Assembly: GCF_002483225.1 (NCBI RefSeq)
Contig: NZ_DLHL01000011.1
Span: 310,001-374,000 of the forward strand
Origin: Gemmatimonas sp. UBA7669
GTDB taxonomy: Bacteria; Gemmatimonadota; Gemmatimonadetes; Gemmatimonadales; Gemmatimonadaceae
Direction of reading: 5' to 3'
DNA length: 64,000 nucleotides
Every line of letters begins with the position of its first letter. The first letter of the stretch is position 1. The notes beneath the pieces were generated by a model. It was given only the letters and a program-made list of their open reading frames with translations. It had not been told where the DNA came from and did no database searches. Below are positions 26,572-34,166 of the stretch, in pieces. The translations under genes and the position numbers were made by a program.

Positions 26572-27693
26572 TTACGCTGCCTCCCGGCGATACGGCAGCA
26601 CCAGCGTGACCTCGACTCCGCGTGGCGAGACGCCGAGCAAATGAAGCGAGGCCCGCTCGCCATGCAAGGTGCCAAGGCGCGCGCGCGAGTTGGCCAGGCC
26701 ATAGCCCAGCGCCGCCCGCTGCTCCCAGTCCGGCGAAAGCCCCGCGCCATCGTCGCGCAATGTCACACGTAAATCATCGCCCTCGACGCGGGCCACCAAC
26801 TGCAACGCACCACTGTCGGCACGGTTGCGCAGACCATGTCGCACACTGTTCTCGACCAACGGCTGCAGAATCCACGCCGGTACCAACGCATCTGCCGCAT
26901 CGGCTGGCACGTCGGCCGTGAACATCACCACGCGTCCAAGACGCATCTCCTCGATGCGTAGATAGTGGCCGAGCCGCGCGACCTCCTCGTGCAGTGGGAC
27001 CTCGTGATGATCGCTGGCCCGCAGGGCGCTCCTGAGCAACACACTGAGCTGCTCGAGTGCCGACGCCGCGCGTGCCGACTCTCCGTCACGCACCAGCGCC
27101 GTGATGGCCGTGAGGGTGTTGAACAGGAAATGAGGCTGCAACTGAGCGCGCAGCGCTGTCAGCTGTGCGTCGCGCAGCGCCAGCATGAGCTGTTCCGCGT
27201 GCCGTTCCCGCTGCTCGAGCCGTACGCGCGTCACGGTGGCCTGACGAAAGGCCACCACGGCGCCGTACACCACCACACCGGCCGGAAGCAGCACGAGAAA
27301 CCATTCGGCCACCACAAAGCCCACCAACGACCACGGCGCCGTACCGAGCAGTGCACTGCTCAGGAAGGCCGTAAAGGCCTGCAACGCGGTGAAGACCACG
27401 GCCCCTGACAGATGCAACCCCACATGCCAGGCCAGCCGACGGCCGCGGAGCGGCCAGCGGTCTGCCAGGCGCTCGACGACGGGCGTGAACAGCACCCAGG
27501 CGTACCAGATGGACAGCCCGATGAGCATGAGCTTCCAACTGGGTACACCCGGCTCGCGGGTTGCACCGAGCCGCTGGACGTACAACACTCCCATGAGAGC
27601 GGGCACGCTCCACACGGCGAGTCGTGTGCGGAGCCGCGCACCAGGCACGCGCACCGCAGCGTCCACCAATGGCGTGGCAACATCGTTGGCCAT
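26572..27693 (-). CDS. LytS-type sensor histidine kinase
   Basis: 373-aa inner-membrane kinase. Four hydrophobic helices (about residues 25-45, 55-75, 90-115, 125-150), no large extracytoplasmic domain, then a coiled helix (RVRLEQRERHAEQLM) and the histidine kinase: phospho-His in AQLQPHFLFNTLTAI near 197, N box LQPLVENSVRHGL near 288, G box RDDGAGLS and GYGLANSRARLG. ATG 27693 is preferred over the ATG nine codons upstream. Pairs with the LytTR regulator at 25796-26566, and is divergent from the quinoprotein gene by about 125 bp. Signal unknown. Confidence 0.92.
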   Translation of the reverse strand: MANDVATPLVDAAVRVPGARLRTRLAVWSVPALMGVLYVQRLGATREPGVPSWKLMLIGLSIWYAWVLFTPVVERLADRWPLRGRRLAWHVGLHLSGAVVFTALQAFTAFLSSALLGTAPWSLVGFVVAEWFLVLLPAGVVVYGAVVAFRQATVTRVRLEQRERHAEQLMLALRDAQLTALRAQLQPHFLFNTLTAITALVRDGESARAASALEQLSVLLRSALRASDHHEVPLHEEVARLGHYLRIEEMRLGRVVMFTADVPADAADALVPAWILQPLVENSVRHGLRNRADSGALQLVARVEGDDLRVTLRDDGAGLSPDWEQRAALGYGLANSRARLGTLHGERASLHLLGVSPRGVEVTLVLPYRREAA

Positions 27694-27818
27694 GCCGAAG
27701 TGTAGACGGCCCGCACACAACCGGACAGCCGCTCACGACATGAATGCTGCCGTTCGCCACACGGCGGGAGAGCAAGCGAATCACTGCCCCCGGGGCCACA
27801 CGTACCGACAGGGATACG

Positions 27819-29582
27819 ATGCACGTCCAGTCTTCCCCATGCCCCCGTCTCATGCTGACTCATCGTCTTGCCAGTCTGTGGGTGTGTGCCGCCCTGCACG
27901 TCCTGCCCATCTACGTCACCCGCGCGCAATCGACCACCACGCCCGCGACCACCGCCGCCCGCTCCCGACTCGATGCCCCAGCCTGCACGCCCACCAGCAC
28001 GCCTATTGGCGTGAGGGCCTCGCGGGAGAGCTGGACCACCTGGGGCGGCAACGTGCGCAACACCCGCGCTGGCACCCCGGCTACGCGGGCCGCGTCCGAT
28101 TCGCTCGTGTTGCGCTGGGCGCTTTGGCTGGGTGAGGTGGGCAACGCACGCTCACAAGCCACCGTGATGAACGGCCGCGTCTACGTAACCAGTGAGGGCG
28201 GCAGCGTATGGGCCCTCGACGCCGAGCGTGGCTGTCAGTGGTGGCGAACGGCCGTGGGCGCGCCGGTGCGAACCAGCGCGGTACTGCTCAGCGACAGCAG
28301 TGGCGCAGCGCAATTGCTCTTTGTGGGTGATGCCATGGGACGGGTACTGGCGCTGCGGGCCAGTACCGGCGCCATCGTGTGGACGGCGCGTGTCGATGCG
28401 CATCCCATGGCGATCGTTACTGGTACGCCACAGTTGCACCGCGGCGTGCTGTACGTGGGCGTATCATCGTATGAGTCGGCCATGCCGCTGCAACCCAAGT
28501 ATGCCTGCTGCACCTTCCGTGGTAGCGTGGTGGCCCTCGATGCGCGCACGGGCGCGCAGAAGTGGAAGACCTATACCATTGATGAAACGCCATCTGCAAA
28601 CGGCAAGAGCAAGTCGGGGGCCGATGTCATAGGTCCCTCGGGCGCTGCGGTCTGGTCCACACCCACCGTCGACGAGCAACGTGGGCGGTTGTATTTCGGC
28701 ACGGGCAACAACTACTCTGCCCCACAGAGCGCACGCAGCGATGCGGTGATGGCGCTGGATCTTGCCACCGGTACCGTGGTGTGGAGCCGGCAGTTCACGG
28801 CACGCGACGGCTACAACGTGAGTTGCGATGTGCCCGGCAAGTACAACTGCCCGGAGGCCGATGGTCCCGATGCCGACATCGGGCAGCCGCCCATACTGGT
28901 GGACTTGCCGGGCGGCGGACGCAGCCTGCTCGTTGGCGCCAAGAGCGGCATGCTGCGCGCCCTCGATCCCGACCGTGAGGGAGCCACACGCTGGGAGTAT
29001 CAGGTAGGCCCGGGTGGCAAGCTCGGTGGACTGCACTGGGGCTCGGCCACCGACGGGCGATTGGTGTTTGCTGCCTACGGCGGCCAGCTCATCTCGGCTG
29101 TGGCCGACTCCACCGCGCCCGGCGGCATGCGCCTCGTGGCCGACGCATCCGCCGGTGGTGGTCTCGTGGCGTTGGACGTTCGCACAGGTGCCCTCCAATG
29201 GCGCGCTCCCGCTCCCGTGTGCGACAAGCGTCCGGGCTGCAGCCCGGCACAAAGCGCGGCCGTGACCGTGGCCCATGGTATGGTCTGGTCGGGCGCGCTC
29301 GACGGACATTTGCGTGGATACGACGCGCGCAGTGGACGCATCGTGTGGGATCAGGACATGGTGCGCGACTACCCGACGGTCAACGGCAGCGGTGGACGCG
29401 GCGGGTCGCTTGACGTCGGCGGACCGGTCATCGTGGGCAACAGTCTCTATGTCGGCGCGGGATATGGACTCTATGGCGCCATGCCCGGCAACGTGTTTCT
29501 GGCATTCACGCGCGTGGCGCGCGGTGGCGGCAGCGGCAACACGCGCAGCGGTAACGCGCGCAACGCGGGGACGACGCGATAA
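27819..29582 (+). CDS. PQQ-dependent beta-propeller quinoprotein, polyvinyl-alcohol-dehydrogenase-like
   Basis: Exported 587-aa protein. The signal region (LMLTHRLASLWVCAALHVLP) ends near VTRAQ; ATG 27819 has AGGGA about 6 nt upstream, with ATG 27852 as alternative. The mature part is an eight-bladed PQQ propeller with repeated Val/Leu-Ala-Leu-Asp-Ala and Trp blades (GSVWALDAERG, GSVVALDARTG, AVMALDLATG, LVALDVRTG). Diagnostic features of the PVA dehydrogenase subgroup are YACCTFRGS with the vicinal Cys pair near 230 and RDGYNVSCDVPGKYNCPE near 330. No CxxCH heme site, so electrons must pass to a separate acceptor. It would oxidise a secondary alcohol or polyol in the periplasm; substrate unproven. 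Confidence 0.88.
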   Translation: MHVQSSPCPRLMLTHRLASLWVCAALHVLPIYVTRAQSTTTPATTAARSRLDAPACTPTSTPIGVRASRESWTTWGGNVRNTRAGTPATRAASDSLVLRWALWLGEVGNARSQATVMNGRVYVTSEGGSVWALDAERGCQWWRTAVGAPVRTSAVLLSDSSGAAQLLFVGDAMGRVLALRASTGAIVWTARVDAHPMAIVTGTPQLHRGVLYVGVSSYESAMPLQPKYACCTFRGSVVALDARTGAQKWKTYTIDETPSANGKSKSGADVIGPSGAAVWSTPTVDEQRGRLYFGTGNNYSAPQSARSDAVMALDLATGTVVWSRQFTARDGYNVSCDVPGKYNCPEADGPDADIGQPPILVDLPGGGRSLLVGAKSGMLRALDPDREGATRWEYQVGPGGKLGGLHWGSATDGRLVFAAYGGQLISAVADSTAPGGMRLVADASAGGGLVALDVRTGALQWRAPAPVCDKRPGCSPAQSAAVTVAHGMVWSGALDGHLRGYDARSGRIVWDQDMVRDYPTVNGSGGRGGSLDVGGPVIVGNSLYVGAGYGLYGAMPGNVFLAFTRVARGGGSGNTRSGNARNAGTTR

Positions 29583-29708
29583 CGCCCATCGACATCAGAA
29601 AGCCAAACGGAGAACCGGCCGGCGGACACCGGGCATACGCGTCGTGTGCCAACTGGCCACACGGCTCAATGCGTGCTAGCGTCTCCCACATCTTCCAAGG
29701 GAGTCGTC

Positions 29709-30407
29709 ATGCCACGCACCGTGCATCCCGAACGACACTTCACACATCGCGTCGGCTGGCTCCGGGCCTCGGTACTCGGCGCCAACGACGGCATTGTCTC
29801 CACCGCAGCACTGGTTGTGGGCGTTGCCGCCGCCGGTACGGAGCGCCACGGCCTCCTCGTCACGGGGCTCGCGGGTCTCGTGGCGGGGGCCATGTCGATG
29901 GCCGCCGGTGAGTACATCTCCGTGAGTTCACAGGCCGACACCGAGCAGGCCGATCTCAAACGCGAGCGGCAAGAGTTGATCGACGATCCCGCGCATGAGT
30001 TGGACGAATTGACAGCCATCTACCGGGCGCGTGGTCTCGACGACACGCTCGCGCGTCAGGTGGCCGAGCAACTCACGGCATACAATGCACTGGAAGCCCA
30101 CGCGCGGGACGAACTCGGGATCACCGAGGCACTGTCGGCGCGGCCCGTGCAGGCAGCGCTGGCTTCTGCCGCCACCTTTGCGGTGGGGGCCGCTCTCCCG
30201 CTGTCGTTGGCGCTGATGGTTCCGGCAAAGGCTGTTGTCACGGTCGTATCGGCGGGATCGCTGGTGGCGCTGGCGGGCCTGGGTGCGTTGGCCGCTGGCG
30301 CAGGGGGCGCAGGTCGCTGGCGCGGTGCAACGCGCGTGGTGCTGTGGAGTGCCATGGCGCTGCTGCTCACTGCCGGCGTAGGGCGCCTGGTGGGCGAGCC
30401 GGTGTAA
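29709..30407 (+). CDS. VIT1/CCC1-family metal transporter
   Basis: 232-aa inner-membrane protein of the vacuolar-iron-transporter family. The first helix carries WLRASVLGANDGIVSTAALVVG near 18-38; then LVAGAMSMAAGEYISVSSQADTEQADLKRER, the family's Met/Glu-bearing loop; a cytoplasmic helical segment about 85-130; and three C-terminal helices. AGGGAG lies 5-6 nt before ATG 29709, which overrules the GTG-like start 21 codons upstream. Expected role is Fe(II)/Mn(II) efflux or sequestration. Stand-alone gene after the quinoprotein. Confidence 0.92.
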   Translation: MPRTVHPERHFTHRVGWLRASVLGANDGIVSTAALVVGVAAAGTERHGLLVTGLAGLVAGAMSMAAGEYISVSSQADTEQADLKRERQELIDDPAHELDELTAIYRARGLDDTLARQVAEQLTAYNALEAHARDELGITEALSARPVQAALASAATFAVGAALPLSLALMVPAKAVVTVVSAGSLVALAGLGALAAGAGGAGRWRGATRVVLWSAMALLLTAGVGRLVGEPV

Positions 30408-30434
30408 GCCGGCCCTGCAAGCGACCTCGCACGT

Positions 30435-30752
30435 TCAACGCCAGGGCGCGGCCGCCACGACCTTCTGGGTTTCGCCACAACGCCGCTTGAGGTGACGGCC
30501 GCTGGGATCGGGAAACGACAACAGCGCCGCCGCAATCGTATCCGTCCGCGAGCGTGCGTTCTTGAACGCCGCATCACAGGCATCGGCGCTCGACACCGCA
30601 TGCATAGGTGCCATGGCCAGCCAGGCGATGAACACGCCGAGGCCAAGAAGAATCACCGCACCGCCACTGTAGCGCAGGGGAGATGGTGTCAGCGCGGCGT
30701 CCCTCGATGATTCGTCAGGCGCTGCGTTCTGCTGCTGTTCATGCTCAAACAT
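30435..30752 (-). CDS. Small single-pass membrane protein, unknown function
   Basis: 105-aa protein: a polar N-terminus (FEHEQQQNAAPDESSRD), one membrane helix (YSGGAVILLGLGVFIAWLAM, about 28-47) and a C-terminal part with two Cys (DACDAAF and RRCGET) that may form a disulfide outside the membrane. GGAGG about 9 nt before the ATG supports translation. Last gene of the minus-strand series after a VOC protein. No family recognised. Confidence 0.65.
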   Translation of the reverse strand: MFEHEQQQNAAPDESSRDAALTPSPLRYSGGAVILLGLGVFIAWLAMAPMHAVSSADACDAAFKNARSRTDTIAAALLSFPDPSGRHLKRRCGETQKVVAAAPWR

Positions 30753-30768
30753 GACGCTCTACCTCCAG

Positions 30769-31146
30769 TTATCGCGGGACGTCCGTGATCGACAGCAGAT
30801 TGCCATCCGGATCCTTGAACCACGCCACACGTGCGCCGCCGGGCGCCTGCCAGAGATCGTTGGCATCCTGCTGCAGAAACGGATAGCGCTCGAACACCAC
30901 ACCGCGCGCACGCAGCGCCGCTGCGACCTCTACCGCATTCCCCACCTGCCAGCCGAGCGCGGTGAAGGGATGCGGAGTCAGTTCACGCACCTTCTGCAAT
31001 CGCAGTGGAACGCCGTCCATATCAAACACCACCGAAAACTCATCATCCGACAAGACCGGCAGGCCCAGCGTGTCGGCGTAGAATGCCCGCGCGCGATCCG
31101 GCATGGCGGTGGCGAGAAAGGCAACTGGCGCGCTGCTGCTGAGCAT
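30769..31146 (-). CDS. VOC (glyoxalase/bleomycin-resistance fold) protein
   Basis: 125-aa single VOC domain. Features: VAFLATAMPDRARAFYADTLGLPVL at the start of the first module, and WFKDPDGNLLSI in the second, with the usual Glu replaced by a DPDGN loop. ATG 31146 is preferred because the fold begins at once; 37 upstream residues lack homology. No operon-wide substrate clue. It follows a GrpB-like gene on the same strand. Confidence 0.9.
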   Translation of the reverse strand: MLSSSAPVAFLATAMPDRARAFYADTLGLPVLSDDEFSVVFDMDGVPLRLQKVRELTPHPFTALGWQVGNAVEVAAALRARGVVFERYPFLQQDANDLWQAPGGARVAWFKDPDGNLLSITDVPR

Positions 31147-31262
31147 GAAGCGACCCTCGAGGCTATGGCGTGCGCATCGGCAACCGGCAATCGGATTGAC
31201 CGTCAAGCACATAGCATGCGGCCAAAACGAGCAGTCGGCAAGAAACCCGCGCGCCAACCGCC

Positions 31263-31802
31263 CTATGAATTCAGCGCGCGAACGGCGGTGAGCTCTTCGT
31301 CCGTGAGCCCGACACGACGCAGTGCTGAGAGAATGAAATCCGTCTTCCCGGCCACATAGCGCGTCATGTCGTCCGCATGCTGACGGGCAAGCTGCTGCTT
31401 GAGCTCGCCGTATGCCCGGGCCAGGACAGGGTCGGCGCGAAGCAGGTTGCGCAGCCCCAACTGGTTCCGGCAGCTCAGACTGTCCCGATGACTGGCATAC
31501 AGGTGATGACGCGGCAGACCGTCTGGCGCATGGAAGGCTTCACGGTCCGGAATGCCCAGATCGCCACGATGCCGATATCCAATCGCGGCCAGCGCCGAAA
31601 TAATGGACGGAATGTCGTCGCGTGAGGACACGACGAGACAGGCATCGATGACCGGTTTGGCTGCCAGTCCAGGCACGGCGGTGCTACCCACATGCTCGAG
31701 GCTCAGCGCCAGATGGTGAACAGCGGGCCAGATCAACGAGTGAATCTGCGCGAACTGCTGTGGCCAGTCGGAATCGTACGCGCGAACCTCAACCCGGGTC
31801 AT
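31263..31802 (-). CDS. GrpB/UPF0157-family nucleotidyltransferase-like protein
   Basis: 179-aa soluble protein of the GrpB (UPF0157) family, a distant nucleotidyltransferase fold. Motifs in order: YDSDWPQQFAQIHSLIWPAV, EHVGSTAVPGLAAKPVIDACLVV with the GS...D.D-like signature, LPRHHLYASHRDSLSCRNQLGLRNLLRADP, then KTDFIL. ATG 31802 is preferred since MTRVEV directly precedes the conserved WP region; the longer frame is unconserved. Function of GrpB proteins is not established. First of three minus-strand genes. Confidence 0.9.
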   Translation of the reverse strand: MTRVEVRAYDSDWPQQFAQIHSLIWPAVHHLALSLEHVGSTAVPGLAAKPVIDACLVVSSRDDIPSIISALAAIGYRHRGDLGIPDREAFHAPDGLPRHHLYASHRDSLSCRNQLGLRNLLRADPVLARAYGELKQQLARQHADDMTRYVAGKTDFILSALRRVGLTDEELTAVRALNS

Positions 31803-32045
31803 GCCGGTCTCCGCTGAATGTCGTGCCGTCGAGTCAATCCGGCGCGTATCTCTCAATCTGCGCTTGCGCCAGGGTGTTGTATGATATTCCCCACCATGCG
31901 CCAACCGAAGACCTCCGGTCGATACACGCCCGCCAGGTATCGAGGCCGCTTCTCGGCACCGGACGATGTCTGATTTCTACAATACAGGTCGCGCCGGTCT
32001 GTCTAGCATGTCCACTCGCTTCCCTTTCACGATGAGGAGATGGAC

Positions 32046-32426
32046 ATGCAGCAACCCAACGCCGTGGGCTGGTTCGACATCTACGTTGACGATATGGAGC
32101 GCGCCGTCGCGTTCTACGAGGCAGTGTTCGCGCAGACTCTCGAAGCCATGGGCGATCCAACCGGCGAAACCATCATGCGCAGTTTCTCCGGCAACATGAG
32201 CACCTACGGTGCCGCCGGGGCGCTGGTCAAGTCCGCGCATGCGCGACCCGGAGCAGGCGGCACGATGGTGTACTTCAGCGTGGATGACTGCGCCGTCATC
32301 GAGCCGAGGGTGACTGCCGCCAAGGGGACCGTGCTGCGGCCCAAGTTCTCCATTGGCCCCTTTGGCTGGGTGTCGATCTGCGTGGATACCGAAGGGAACC
32401 TGTTCGGCCTCAACTCCATGAAGTGA
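32046..32426 (+). CDS. VOC-family protein
   Basis: 126-aa single VOC domain: WFDIYVDDMERAVAFYEAVF in the first half and VSICVDTEGNLFGLNSMK at the end, the latter with the Glu used by metal-binding members. GAGGAG sits 7 nt before ATG 32046, which is preferred over the ATG two codons upstream. Divergent from the GrpB gene, convergent with the NTF2-like gene; followed by a hairpin and a 15-bp tandem duplication. Confidence 0.9.
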   Translation: MQQPNAVGWFDIYVDDMERAVAFYEAVFAQTLEAMGDPTGETIMRSFSGNMSTYGAAGALVKSAHARPGAGGTMVYFSVDDCAVIEPRVTAAKGTVLRPKFSIGPFGWVSICVDTEGNLFGLNSMK

Positions 32427-32441
32427 ACTTGGCCCCCCGCC

Positions 32442-32464
32442 CGTCGGCGTCCGGTGCGCCGACG
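32442..32464. terminator. Hairpin after the VOC gene
   Basis: CGTCGGCG (32442-32449) pairs with CGCCGACG (32457-32464) around a 7-nt loop, 16 bp after the VOC stop and before the convergent NTF2-like gene. Candidate bidirectional terminator without a T tract. Confidence 0.5.
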
Positions 32465-32485
32465 CGCGGGGCGCCGACGCGCGGC
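32456..32485. repeat. 15-bp tandem duplication
   Basis: GCGCCGACGCGCGGG at 32456-32470 is followed directly by GCGCCGACGCGCGGC at 32471-32485. It lies in the convergent intergenic space, and its first copy overlaps the downstream arm of the hairpin. Confidence 0.75.
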
Positions 32486-32507
32486 AATGGAGCAGTTGCG
32501 GGACGAA

Positions 32508-32939
32508 TCAGCCGGGAATGGCGCTCACATGCCCTGCAACGACACGCCAGACGCCATCGACCTCGCGTGCCCACATGCGGGTGTAGCGTACCGGGCCTTG
32601 CATCACGAGCGCACCATTGGCCTCCACCGTAAGGCGCGCGCGCAATGCCACCACCGCAACGTCGGCGCCCACACGGCGAATGCGAAGTTCCTCCGGTTCA
32701 TGCGCCCGGATGCGAACCGCACCTGAACGATGCATGGCCAGGTCGTCGGCTTTTGAGGCCAACTGACCATCTGGACCGGTGAACAGCAGATTCTCGGCGA
32801 TGAGTGTGTCGAGCGCGGACACATCGGCCGAGACCTGCGCGGCACGCAGTCGAGCCTCGAGCGTCACGATGTCGGGATCGGCTGGGCCAATCAGCACCGA
32901 CTGCAGGAGGTTCAGATCTGATACACTGAGTTCGGTCAT
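32508..32939 (-). CDS. NTF2-like / DUF4440 protein
   Basis: 143-aa cone-shaped NTF2-fold protein. The N-terminal helices (IVTLEARLRAAQVSADVSALDTLIAENLLFTGPDGQ) and strands ending RYTRMWAREVDGVWRVVAGHVS are typical of DUF4440/SnoaL-like proteins. ATG 32939 is preferred over the start 13 codons earlier. No catalytic Asp/His set can be singled out. Last gene downstream of the kinase/regulator/acetyltransferase group (71 bp gap). Confidence 0.87.
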   Translation of the reverse strand: MTELSVSDLNLLQSVLIGPADPDIVTLEARLRAAQVSADVSALDTLIAENLLFTGPDGQLASKADDLAMHRSGAVRIRAHEPEELRIRRVGADVAVVALRARLTVEANGALVMQGPVRYTRMWAREVDGVWRVVAGHVSAIPG

Positions 32940-33010
32940 GAGAGGAATCGAAGGTCGTGAGGTGCCGCCGTGAAGCACGATGCGGCCCAGGAATGGCCGA
33001 CACGATACAT

Positions 33011-33457
33011 CTAGTCCGCACCGAATGTGAAGATCGTCACCGGCGCCGCCTCGCCGCCCAGGGCCTCGTAGAACGCCAGGGCGTGATCATCTTCGTTGTC
33101 CGCCGGCACGAAGGTCACGTCAATGCCCTCGGCCGATCCCAGCACCCGCAGCGTTTCGACCAGCGCGCGGCCGATCCCGCGGCGCTGATAGTCTGCATGT
33201 ACCGCCAAGTCGTAGATGAACAGCTCGCGACTCTCACGTCGCGTCATCGGGAGCACGTGCGCGGTGAGTCCGCCTACAGGCTGCTCGCCCAGGAATGCGC
33301 CCAGCAGCCAGAAGTCGGCACGCTCCAGCAGCGTGCCGACATAGGCGTCGGACAGCAGCGACGAGGGTTCCTCAAAGACGGCATGCATGAGCTGGAGCGT
33401 CGCCTGCGCCTGCGGGACGTCCTTGCGGGTGAGTCGCCTGATGTCTGTGGAGGTCAT
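33011..33457 (-). CDS. GNAT acetyltransferase resembling aminoglycoside 3-N-acetyltransferase AAC(3)-I
   Basis: 148-aa GNAT protein. Residue pattern follows the AAC(3)-I family along its length: TLLERADFWLLGAFLGEQPV, GLTAHVLP, ELFIYDLAVHADYQRRGIG with the acetyl-CoA loop RRGIGRALV, then FVPADNEDDHALAFYEALG. ATG 33457 is chosen (homology begins there). It starts 28 bp after the OmpR-type regulator stop, so it is likely co-transcribed with the two-component pair. Environmental homologues may acetylate aminoglycosides or an unrelated amine; activity cannot be judged from sequence. Confidence 0.82.
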   Translation of the reverse strand: MTSTDIRRLTRKDVPQAQATLQLMHAVFEEPSSLLSDAYVGTLLERADFWLLGAFLGEQPVGGLTAHVLPMTRRESRELFIYDLAVHADYQRRGIGRALVETLRVLGSAEGIDVTFVPADNEDDHALAFYEALGGEAAPVTIFTFGAD

Positions 33458-33485
33458 GCGCACAATCTGTCGAAGTGAAACGCCG

Positions 33486-34166
33486 CTAGACTTCGAACCG
33501 ATACCCCACCTTGCGCACCGTGATGATATGCACGGGTTTGGCCGGCACCGGCTCAAGCTTCGCCCGCAGCTCGGAAATGTGAATGTCCACCGTGCGGGTA
33601 CTGACGTCCTGTTGATACCCCCACACGGCGCGCAACAGATCCCCGCGGGTCACCACGCTACCTGCCCGATCCATCAGGGCCACCAGCAGCTCGTACTCCT
33701 TGGGGGTCAGTGCCACGGGAGTACCGGCGCGCGCGACGCTGCGCGCCGGCCGATTGACCACGATATCGCCAAAACGGGCGGACGGCGAGGCAGCCACGGA
33801 ATGGCGTGCACGACGCAGCAGTGCCTCGACGCGGGCCAGCAACTCCATGGCCCCGAATGGTTTGGTTACATAATCGTCGGCGCCGAGGCGCAGTCCGCGA
33901 ACTTTGTCCGCTTCCTCGCCGCGCGCGGTCAGCACGAGAATGGGCGCCTCAATGCCTTCGCCCCGCAGTTCGCGAATCACGCGATACCCATCAAAGCCGG
34001 GCAGCATGAGATCGAGGATGATGAGATCCGCGTCCCGTTGTCGCGCACGGTCTACGCCGTCGGGGCCGGTACCGGCCACGGCCACATCGAATCCTTCACT
34101 CTGCAGCGCGGTGGTCACGGCAAAGGCGAGATCCGCGTTGTCCTCTATGACCAGGATGCGGGTCAC
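33486..34166 (-). CDS. OmpR/PhoB-type response regulator
   Basis: 226-aa regulator. Receiver: IEDNADLA, phospho-Asp in LIILDLMLPGFDGY near 51, Thr in LVLTARGEE, Lys in DDYVTKPFG near 102. The C-terminal winged helix (about 130-225) contains LTPKEYELLVALM, RGDLLRAVWGYQQDVSTRTVDIHISELRAKL and VRKVGYRFEV, a complete Trans_reg_C domain. The GTG start overlaps the kinase TGA (GTGA). Cognate to the kinase at 34163-35878. Confidence 0.95.
   Translation of the reverse strand: MTRILVIEDNADLAFAVTTALQSEGFDVAVAGTGPDGVDRARQRDADLIILDLMLPGFDGYRVIRELRGEGIEAPILVLTARGEEADKVRGLRLGADDYVTKPFGAMELLARVEALLRRARHSVAASPSARFGDIVVNRPARSVARAGTPVALTPKEYELLVALMDRAGSVVTRGDLLRAVWGYQQDVSTRTVDIHISELRAKLEPVPAKPVHIITVRKVGYRFEV

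Noticed and set aside
28464..29309. Minus-strand frame opposite the quinoprotein
   Set aside because: Antisense shadow; the propeller repeats are on the plus strand.
31950..31983. Promoter with TACAAT at 31978-31983 upstream of the VOC gene
   Set aside because: No acceptable -35 at 16-18 bp.
33011..33457. Acquired resistance cassette
   Set aside because: No integron attC, integrase or transposase nearby; coding looks native, so a chromosomal origin is more likely.
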